The notes under the pieces were generated by a model. That model was given only the letters and a program-made list of their open reading frames with translations. It had not been told where the DNA came from and ran no database searches. From positions 1 to 31,342 of the forward strand of contig CAXTNC010000011.1 of the NCBI GenBank assembly GCA_964245495.1: a DNA stretch of 31,342 nt, read 5' to 3'. Positions 23,423 to 29,364 of this stretch are shown one piece after another. This stretch comes from LMUY01 sp964245495. Its GTDB lineage: Bacteria; Pseudomonadota; Alphaproteobacteria; Acetobacterales; Acetobacteraceae. The stretch's first letter is position 1. Each line of letters opens with the position of its first letter. The position numbers were made by a program, and so were the translations under genes.

Positions 23423-24037
23423 ATGACGACATTTCCCACCAAACCTGTGCGGACAGGCCGCCCCCGCAGCGAGGCAGCCGGGTCTCACGCGGCGATCATG
23501 GATGCAGTCCATGACCTGCTGCAGGAAAGGTCCGTCCGCGACCTGACGATGGAGGCGGTGGCCAAGCGGGCCGGGGTGGGCAAGCCGACCCTCTACAAAT
23601 GGTGGCCGTCCAAGGCCGCCCTCGTGTTCGCCATGTTCCACGAGCGGCTCGCCGGCGCGCCCGACGTGCCGCAGGCGGCGTCCGCCGAGGCGGTGATCCG
23701 CGCCAAGATGCGGCATCTCATCCGCGAGTTGAACGGGCTGTTCGGCAAGGTGATGGCCGATCTGATCGCTGAGGGCCAGAGCGACCCATCGAGCTTGCAG
23801 GAGCTGTGTGACAGGCACATCAGCCCGCGACGGGCGGACACCATGGCGGACATCGAGCGGGGCAAGAGAAACGGCGAGTTTCCTGCCGACACGGACCCTG
23901 AGCTGCTCGTCGATGCGATCTTCGCTCCGGCCTACTACCGGTTGCTGCTGCGGTTCCCGCCATTGACTGAGCGGTATGGGGACGGCTTGATCGACCAGGT
24001 TCTCCGCGGATTGCGGGCCAGGCCTGGCTTGGAGTGA
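23423..24037 (+). CDS. TetR-family repressor
   Basis: A 204-residue TetR protein. The HTH region is at about 24-70: AAIMDAVHDLLQERSVRDLT, then MEAVAKRAGVGKPTLYKWW and PSKAALV. The C-terminal helical domain resembles the TetR_C group found with KWW-type HTHs (SLQELCDRHISPRRA). It is divergent from the esterase-SDR operon, and a TTTACG-N3-CGTAAA palindrome lies between. It probably represses both directions. The inducer is unknown. Confidence 0.9.
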   Translation: MTTFPTKPVRTGRPRSEAAGSHAAIMDAVHDLLQERSVRDLTMEAVAKRAGVGKPTLYKWWPSKAALVFAMFHERLAGAPDVPQAASAEAVIRAKMRHLIRELNGLFGKVMADLIAEGQSDPSSLQELCDRHISPRRADTMADIERGKRNGEFPADTDPELLVDAIFAPAYYRLLLRFPPLTERYGDGLIDQVLRGLRARPGLE

Positions 24038-24349
24038 AGCGGTGCGGATCGATCCTCGACACCGCCGCTGTGCAGCGCGTTCCCGGCGGCGGCGAGGCGC
24101 CCGCCGCATCAAACCAAAGAGGTGGGGGCGCTTGGCGTGCGCAGCCGATGCGGTGGTCCTGGTGGCCGCAAACCCGTCGGGCGCGGCATGGCGGCATGGG
24201 AAGCCTTGGCGTGATCGCTCGTCGCAGTGGTCCACACGGCTTCGGCCACGCGAATTTCACGACGCCGCTGCAACTCTCCCTATGAACGCTGCTGGCGGGC
24301 AGGCGCGGCCGCTTGGGTGGAAAACCGCTCGTTCTCCTTGCATATGCCG
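24038..24349. other. 312-base stretch between convergent TetR genes, no gene seen
   Basis: This lies between the ends of two convergent TetR genes. Open frames on both strands lack ribosome-binding sites and recognisable motifs. No strong hairpin with a T-run was noticed. Confidence 0.5.
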
Positions 24350-25006
24350 TCAAAGCCGATCCGGCATCGAGGAATTGGTCAACGCGCCCCGCCAATATTC
24401 CGACAAAGCGTCCAACAGCTCTGTGCCGAAGCCGTTGCAGTACGGGTCCAACGACTGCCTGGCCGGGTGCTGGGAGTGGTCGAACGACTGCCACAACCCT
24501 CGCGTCAGCGCGTAGGTGCGCGTCAGCAGCTGGATGCCGCGGCCAGGCGGCAGGCGAAGCGCCCCCTCGAGGACCGCCCCGCCTTGCATGAGGCGACCGA
24601 GCAAGGACCGCTTGAAGGCAATCAGCGTTTCCATCTCCAGGTTGTGCTCAAGGACGCCGTGTCCCAGGGAGTCAAGCTGCAGAAGTTCAGGATGGCGTTC
24701 GACATGGCTCACGTAGCTGGACAGGAACGCCGCCACTTTGTCGGTCCGTGCTTCACCCGCAGGCCGGAACGTTTGCTCCAATTCGTCGATCACCTCGCCC
24801 CAGCCATCCTGCAAGATGGAAGCGAAGATCGCGCCCTTGGTGCTGAAGTAGAGATAGACGGTGCCCTTCGCCACTCCGGCTGCGGCGGCGATCTGCGAAA
24901 CGGAAGGCAGCTCGCCGCGTCCTGCGACGAACAGTCCACCCGCAGCTTCCAGGATCGCTTGCCGTCGCGCATCCTTGTCGGTGGTGGCGTAGGCCCGCCT
25001 AGCCAT
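24350..25006 (-). CDS. TetR-family repressor, translationally coupled to an SDR
   Basis: A 218-residue TetR protein. The HTH is near residues 15-60: RRQAILEAAGGLFVAGRGEL, then SVSQIAAAAGVAKGTVYLYF and STKGAIFAS. The C-terminal part is typical of AcrR-like members (PGRGIQLLTRTYALTRGLWQ). The start codon at 25004-25006 overlaps the end of the SDR gene (stop 24999-25001) by eight bases, so the two are co-translated. It presumably binds the tandem ATGACC-N3-GGTCAT palindromes upstream of the SDR, giving a self-repressed operon. Confidence 0.92.
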   Translation of the reverse strand: MARRAYATTDKDARRQAILEAAGGLFVAGRGELPSVSQIAAAAGVAKGTVYLYFSTKGAIFASILQDGWGEVIDELEQTFRPAGEARTDKVAAFLSSYVSHVERHPELLQLDSLGHGVLEHNLEMETLIAFKRSLLGRLMQGGAVLEGALRLPPGRGIQLLTRTYALTRGLWQSFDHSQHPARQSLDPYCNGFGTELLDALSEYWRGALTNSSMPDRL

Positions 25007-25799
25007 GGCTCTGCTGTGTCGACCTCGCCATGTTGTAGGATGTTTGCGCGGCGAAGCGCCGCGACAGCATGCGGCTGCTGAACGCCATCACCTTGTTCAA
25101 GCGTCCGGCGACGACGCTCGGCTTGCCGGCGAACATGGCATCCAGCCCGATCCGGGCGACCGTGGCGGGCAGCAGCTGCGTGCGCTTCAGCGATGATGGG
25201 ATTTGGAAGCCGGATACGGCGTTGAAACCCGTGTCCATCAGCCCGGGCGAGAGAACCGTCACGCCGACCTTGGGGGCAAGCTCCACGTTCAGCGCCTCAC
25301 CCAACGACAGGACGTAAGCCTTGGAAGCGCCGTAGGCGGCCAGCAGCGGATTAGGCTGGTAGGCGGCAAGGCTCGCGACCAGCAGGATGTGGCCGCCATC
25401 CCGCGCGGCCATGCGCCGGCCGAAGACATGGCTGAGTTCGGTGAGGCTGACGATGTTGAGCTGAAGCATGGAGCGAAGGCGTTCGGAGTCTTGGTCGATG
25501 AACGCGCTGCTCAGTCCGAACCCGGCGTTGTTGATGAGGATGCCGGGTTCGATCCCGCGCTGGTCCAGGCGTTGCCGCAAGGCGTCCGCACTTCCAGGCG
25601 CTGAAAGGTCAGCCGGCTCCACGACGACCTCGACGCCGTGCTGCGAACGGAGGTCGTCAGCCAGCAGCTGCATGGGCGCCTCAGTGCGGGCGATGAGCAC
25701 GAGGTTGGTGCGGCGTGCAGCAAGCGATTTCGCAAGCTCCATCCCCAGGCCGCTCGATGCCCCTGTGACAAGCGCCCAGGACGTTTCAGACCGTTGCAT
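24999..25799 (-). CDS. Short-chain dehydrogenase/reductase
   Basis: A 266-residue classical SDR. Motifs are WALVTGASSGLGMELAKSLA (8-27), ILINNAGFG (NNAG), catalytic Ser in LLVASLAAYQPNPLL and YGASK (YxxxK). It resembles the DltE/YqjQ group of general SDRs. The frame extends far upstream, but the ATG at 25797-25799 follows GAGG at five bases and lies just downstream of the operators, so it was chosen. It is the first gene of a two-gene operon with the TetR gene. Likely an NADP-dependent carbonyl reductase; substrate unknown. Confidence 0.92.
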   Translation of the reverse strand: MQRSETSWALVTGASSGLGMELAKSLAARRTNLVLIARTEAPMQLLADDLRSQHGVEVVVEPADLSAPGSADALRQRLDQRGIEPGILINNAGFGLSSAFIDQDSERLRSMLQLNIVSLTELSHVFGRRMAARDGGHILLVASLAAYQPNPLLAAYGASKAYVLSLGEALNVELAPKVGVTVLSPGLMDTGFNAVSGFQIPSSLKRTQLLPATVARIGLDAMFAGKPSVVAGRLNKVMAFSSRMLSRRFAAQTSYNMARSTQQSHG

Positions 25800-25811
25800 G
25801 ACCACCTCGAT

Positions 25812-25846
25812 ATGACCGATGGTCATCTTGGATGACCGTCGGTCAT
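25812..25846. promoter_or_regulatory. Two tandem TetR operators, ATGACC-N3-GGTCAT
   Basis: ATGACCGATGGTCAT (25812-25826) and ATGACCGTCGGTCAT (25832-25846) are perfect palindromes with centres 20 bases apart. They lie 12 to 47 bases upstream of the SDR start, the position expected for a repressor controlling the SDR-TetR operon. Confidence 0.8.
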
Positions 25847-26054
25847 AATGGAAGTGCTTTATTTTGCCCCGGGAACTGCCCGCGTTGCGGGTGGTGCCAA
25901 GCCGTCGGAGATGAGTCTGCTGAAGCCTGCCGTTGTGCTCGGCCGCCACACGCCTGGCGGACCGCTGCAACCGCCGATCGTGCACCGGCTCCATCACCAA
26001 CGCTGATGCGGACCTCCGCTGGCTGCCGAGCCGGCGCGAAGGTCCGCGATGGCA

Positions 26055-26933
26055 TCAATGCTGGGAAAGGGTTGCGGCCACAGTTGCCGCCATCGGCGTC
26101 GTCGGGCGACCGATCAGCGTGCCGAGTTGGCGGCTGTCGTCGAACAGGGCGCCCTTGGATGCACCGGTGTCGCTGTCGGCAAGCAAGGACGCCAGCGCCT
26201 CCGGCAGTCCGGCGCCGGCCAACGCGGCCTTGTAGTCCGCTTCGGGCATGTTCGTGTAGCCGACAGGCTGGCCCGATTGGCGCGCGATCTCGGCCGCGAG
26301 TTCCGGCAGGCTGTACGCCTCGTCGCCTGCGAGTTCAAACGTGCGCCCGGCCATGTCCTGCGCCGCCGTCAGCACGGCCACGGCGGCTGCGGCATAGTCC
26401 GTTCGGGCCGCGGAAGCGACCCGCCCTTCGCCGGCGCTGCCGATCAGGGTTCTATGCGCCAGGGCAGCCGGGATCGAGGCCGTGTAGTTTTCCGTGTACC
26501 AGCCATTGCGCAGCAACACGAACGGCACGCCGGAGTTCTGCAGCAGCGCTTCCGTGTCCCGGTGCTCGCCCGCCAGGCCAAGAGGCGACGTGTCAGCGTG
26601 CAGCACGCTGGTGTAGGCAAGCAGGCCGACGCCGGCGCGGCGGGCCGCCTCGATGGCGTTGCGATGCTGCGCCACGCGTCGGCCAAGGTCGCTGGAGGAG
26701 ATCAGCAGGATGCGTTCGATGCCAGCGAAGGCGGCGTCGAGGCTGTCCGGCTGGTCGTAGTCGGCGATCCGGGCCTGCACCCCTCGGGCGGCCAGCGCCG
26801 CGGCTGCTTCGGGCGTGCGGACGGTGGCCGCAACCTGGCCGGCGGGCACCGTCGCGAGCAGTTGGTCCACGACAAGCTGGCCGAGTTGGCCGCTGGCGCC
26901 GGTGACAAGCACCTGGTGGTGGGCATGGGACAT
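26055..26933 (-). CDS. NAD(P)H-binding quinone oxidoreductase-like protein (QorB/YtfG-like)
   Basis: A 292-residue NmrA-like Rossmann protein. It shows QVLVTGASGQLGQLVVDQLL (7-26, GASGQLG), ADYDQPDSLDAAFAG, RILLISSSDLGRRVAQH and the segment LLRNGWYTENYTASIPAAL. All are familiar from E. coli QorB (YtfG), an NADPH:quinone reductase. AAGGAG before ATG 26931-26933 supports the start. It is divergent from an HxlR-family gene, just as ytfG is beside the HxlR-family ytfH in E. coli. This context supports a quinone/electrophile-responsive reductase. The name is by family and context, not proof of activity. Confidence 0.87.
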   Translation of the reverse strand: MSHAHHQVLVTGASGQLGQLVVDQLLATVPAGQVAATVRTPEAAAALAARGVQARIADYDQPDSLDAAFAGIERILLISSSDLGRRVAQHRNAIEAARRAGVGLLAYTSVLHADTSPLGLAGEHRDTEALLQNSGVPFVLLRNGWYTENYTASIPAALAHRTLIGSAGEGRVASAARTDYAAAAVAVLTAAQDMAGRTFELAGDEAYSLPELAAEIARQSGQPVGYTNMPEADYKAALAGAGLPEALASLLADSDTGASKGALFDDSRQLGTLIGRPTTPMAATVAATLSQH

Positions 26934-26958
26934 GGTTATGCTCCTTAAGTCTCAATTG

Positions 26959-26982
26959 AAGACCTGGTCTTGTTTAAAGACC
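26959..26982. promoter_or_regulatory. HxlR-type operator with three AAGACC/GGTCTT half-sites
   Basis: AAGACC-T-GGTCTT (26959-26971) and GGTCTT-N5-AAGACC (26966-26982) share a middle half-site. They lie between the divergent QorB-like and HxlR genes. They are the probable binding site of the HxlR regulator. Confidence 0.7.
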
Positions 26983-27045
26983 GCAGCCTTTCGACGTAAG
27001 GAGGCAGTTTTGCGTGACCAGGCAACTTGAAGGGAACCACCAGGA

Positions 27046-27453
27046 ATGAGCGACACATCCCTCGCAAGCGGCTTCGCAACTTGGCAGGCTGCCGGCTTCG
27101 ACGCCGCCGCGTGCCCGGTCCGCAACGTCCTGGACCGCATTGGCGACAAATGGACGGTGCTGACCTTGGCCGCGCTTGCCGCCACGTCGCGCCGGTTCAG
27201 TGAGCTGCACCGGATCATGCCCGACATCTCCAAGCGGATGCTGACGCAAACGCTGCGGGACCTGGAGCGGGACGGCCTGGCAACCCGCCACGTCTTCCCG
27301 ACCAAGCCGCCCCGGGTGGAATATCGCCTGTCCCTGCTCGGACAGTCCGTGCTGGAACCGCTGGCCACCCTGGTGCGCTGGGCGGAGAGCAACTACCCCA
27401 ACATCCGCGAGGCGCGTGCCCGGTTCGACGGCATGCCAGCGGGCGATGCCTGA
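27046..27453 (+). CDS. HxlR-family winged-helix regulator (YtfH-like)
   Basis: A 135-residue HxlR protein. CPVRNVLDRIGDKWTVLTLA (24-43), with the family Cys, is followed by RRFSELHRIMPDISKRMLTQ, then TLRDLERDGLATRHVF and PPRVEYRLSLLGQSVL, the wing and dimer end. The near-N-terminal Cys is the residue used for thiol/quinone sensing in QsrR/YodB relatives. It is divergent from the QorB-like gene with half-sites between. It likely represses it until oxidised or alkylated (inference). Confidence 0.93.
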   Translation: MSDTSLASGFATWQAAGFDAAACPVRNVLDRIGDKWTVLTLAALAATSRRFSELHRIMPDISKRMLTQTLRDLERDGLATRHVFPTKPPRVEYRLSLLGQSVLEPLATLVRWAESNYPNIREARARFDGMPAGDA

Positions 27454-27571
27454 GAGCCTGTCACGGACCTCGCTGGCATCTGCGCCGATGGGATGGCGAC
27501 GGCACTGGTCGAGCGCACCTGCATGGGCCGGCAATGGCGGCAACCCCATGGCACGATTCCATGACAGGCTT
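27454..27571. mobile_element. Short inverted-repeat element (MITE-like), about 117 bp
   Basis: AGCCTGTCACGGA (27455-27467) and TCCATGACAGGCT (27558-27570) are terminal inverted repeats matching at 12 of 13 positions. They enclose about 90 bases with no gene. The left end abuts the HxlR stop codon. No clear target duplication was found. It may be a non-autonomous element or the leftover ends of an insertion sequence. Confidence 0.5.
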
Positions 27572-27700
27572 TAAGCGCCTCCGGAACATCGACCGTTTCG
27601 CCGCACATCGCTGCAGGCGTGTCGGGGCAAGGTGACGCGGACCAGCCGCGTCGTTCCTGCCGCTTCAGTGGCTCGACGAGCCTCAGGGTCGGTCGCATCG

Positions 27701-28627
27701 TCATGCGTTGCCGTACTCCCACGCACCAGCCGTGCCGAGCGCCTGTTCGAACGCCTTGCGTCCATTCCCTGCAAGCCATGACCGGAAGGATTGCATTTCC
27801 GGGTTGATCTCGCGCAGGGCGTCGAGGTCCGCGCGACCCGCAAGCGGGCCTTCATCCAGCAGCGCGGTCAGCTTCCCGAGGAAGGGATTCGCCGCCAGCA
27901 CGTCGTCGGGGAAACGCTCGTAAGCGATGGGACGCCCCGCCGCTTGCGTGAACAAGGCTTCAAGATCGCGGCCGGTGACGGTGTCGCTCGCGATCTCGAA
28001 CGTTTCCCCGCCAAACCGCGCCGGATCGGCGAAGATCGCGGCGACGAACTTGCCGATGTCTTCCACGGCCAGAAGCTGCATCGGCTGGTTCGGCTTGGCG
28101 AAGAAGCTGAAGCGGCCCTCGTTCAGTCCGAAGCCCGGCATCACCAGCAACTCCATGAAAGCCACTGGGCGGACGATGGTCGCGGTGATCGGCAACGTGC
28201 GGATATGCGCCTCGATGCGGGCCTTGCTGTCGAAATGCCCCATTCCGGTGGGCTTGTCGCCAACGGCGCCGACCGAGGTGTAGACGAGGTGCTCGACGCC
28301 GCTCTCGACCGCCAGGTCGGCGATGGCGATGCCGAAGCGCTCCTCGTCCTCATCGCTCAGCCCAAGCTCGGGTCCTTGGCCCGAACTCGGCTGCACGCTG
28401 AAGACGCCGTGAGCGCCCTTCATCGCGGCTCGAATCACGTCGGCGTCGGCGAACGTGCCCTGCACGAGCGCGGCGCCCGCGTCGCCAAGCGCAACCGACT
28501 TCGGCGAGGCAGGGTTTCGAACGAGCGCGCGAACCGGCCACCGCGCCTTCAGCAGCGCAGCGGCGACCGACCCACCCTGCTGGCCGGTCGCGCCGAAGAC
28601 CAGGATCGGCTGCTTGCTGTCTGACAT
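27701..28627 (-). CDS. NmrA-family NAD(P)-binding protein
   Basis: A 308-residue NmrA/HSCARG-like atypical SDR. It starts PILVFGATGQQGGSVAAALL (7-26, GATGxQG, the NmrA form of the nucleotide loop). It continues with VRALVRNPASPKS, HGVFSVQPSSGQG, VEHLVYTSVGAVGD and TIVRPVAFMELL. Such proteins sense the NADP redox state or reduce quinone-like substrates. The open frame runs to 28717 but overlaps the operator; GAGG before ATG 28625-28627 gives the preferred start. It is divergent from an HxlR gene, a second copy of the QorB-like/HxlR layout 1.6 kb away. Confidence 0.88.
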   Translation of the reverse strand: MSDSKQPILVFGATGQQGGSVAAALLKARWPVRALVRNPASPKSVALGDAGAALVQGTFADADVIRAAMKGAHGVFSVQPSSGQGPELGLSDEDEERFGIAIADLAVESGVEHLVYTSVGAVGDKPTGMGHFDSKARIEAHIRTLPITATIVRPVAFMELLVMPGFGLNEGRFSFFAKPNQPMQLLAVEDIGKFVAAIFADPARFGGETFEIASDTVTGRDLEALFTQAAGRPIAYERFPDDVLAANPFLGKLTALLDEGPLAGRADLDALREINPEMQSFRSWLAGNGRKAFEQALGTAGAWEYGNA

Positions 28628-28658
28628 GGAAACAACCCTCGTGCGTGGACAAGAGTTA

Positions 28659-28678
28659 CTCACATATACCAATGTGAG
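28659..28678. promoter_or_regulatory. HxlR operator CTCACAT-N6-ATGTGAG
   Basis: CTCACAT (28659-28665) and ATGTGAG (28672-28678) form a perfect 7-base dyad with a 6-base AT-rich centre. It lies in the 92-base gap between the divergent NmrA-like and HxlR genes and is the probable regulator site for both. Confidence 0.75.
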
Positions 28679-28719
28679 GCAGCCGGAAGACGGCACATCT
28701 TTCAACCTCAGGCACAAGG

Positions 28720-29133
28720 ATGATACGTTTGGACCGGCTGATCCACGGACGCCCCTACGAGAAGACGGAGCAAGGCTTTCGTTTCAAGCCGTGCGCTCCC
28801 AACGGCGTCCTCGCGCGGCTCGGCGACAAGTGGACCATTCTCGTCATGTCGCACCTCGCGGTGGCGAGCGGGCACCGGCTCCGTTTTTCAGCGCTCAAGA
28901 GCGGTGTTGAAGGGATCACCCAGCGGATGCTGACGTTTACCCTGCGCAACCTGGAGCGTGACGGCCTTCTGGTGCGTCATTGCTTTCCCGAGGTGCCCCC
29001 GCGCGTCGAGTACGAACTGACCGAAATGGGCGCTGGCATGTTGCCTGCCCTTGAAGGATTCACCTCGTGGATCAGGGACAACTGGCCTCGCATCGAGCAG
29101 CACCGGCGCGCATACGACGCTGCGCAGCAGTGA
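28720..29133 (+). CDS. HxlR-family winged-helix regulator
   Basis: A 137-residue HxlR protein. CAPNGVLARLGDKWTILVMS (25-44) gives the family Cys and GDKWT motif. RFSALKSGVEGITQRMLTFT and LRNLERDGLLVRHCF form the recognition helix region, and PPRVEYELTEMGAGML the wing. A second Cys (about 88) precedes PEVPPRV. It is divergent from the NmrA-like gene with a CTCACAT dyad between. It is the sister of the HxlR at 27046 in type and arrangement, but with a different operator. Likely a thiol-based repressor (inference). Confidence 0.93.
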   Translation: MIRLDRLIHGRPYEKTEQGFRFKPCAPNGVLARLGDKWTILVMSHLAVASGHRLRFSALKSGVEGITQRMLTFTLRNLERDGLLVRHCFPEVPPRVEYELTEMGAGMLPALEGFTSWIRDNWPRIEQHRRAYDAAQQ

Positions 29134-29164
29134 GACGATGCGGCTTCCAGTGAGCCAGGCTTGA

Positions 29165-29300
29165 ACTTGGCGACTTGATCTCGGCGGCGCCGACCTTGCG
29201 CGGCATCGAGGGCGCGACCAGCGTGCCGACGCCCGAACTGGCTCCGATGAGGGCCTTCGCGTTTTCAGCCTGGATCAGCCGGCTTGTCAGCCGCCACCCT
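29165..29300 (-). pseudogene. Possible relic of a branched-chain amino-acid-type ABC binding protein
   Basis: The minus-strand frame reads RLIQAENAKALIGASSGVGT, then LVAPSMPRKVG. It resembles the segment RLIxxxKVxALIGxSxxxxTLAxAPIA of LivJ-like periplasmic binding proteins. No start, signal peptide or remaining domain is present, and the frame runs into unrelated sequence. This is a weak match from memory; chance similarity is possible. It lies between the HxlR gene and the secreted CBM60-like protein. Confidence 0.3.
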
Positions 29301-29364
29301 TTTTGCACCAGGAACGATGCCTCGCACCCTCCCCCGCTTCCTGGATGATCCATGGCCATTGATC

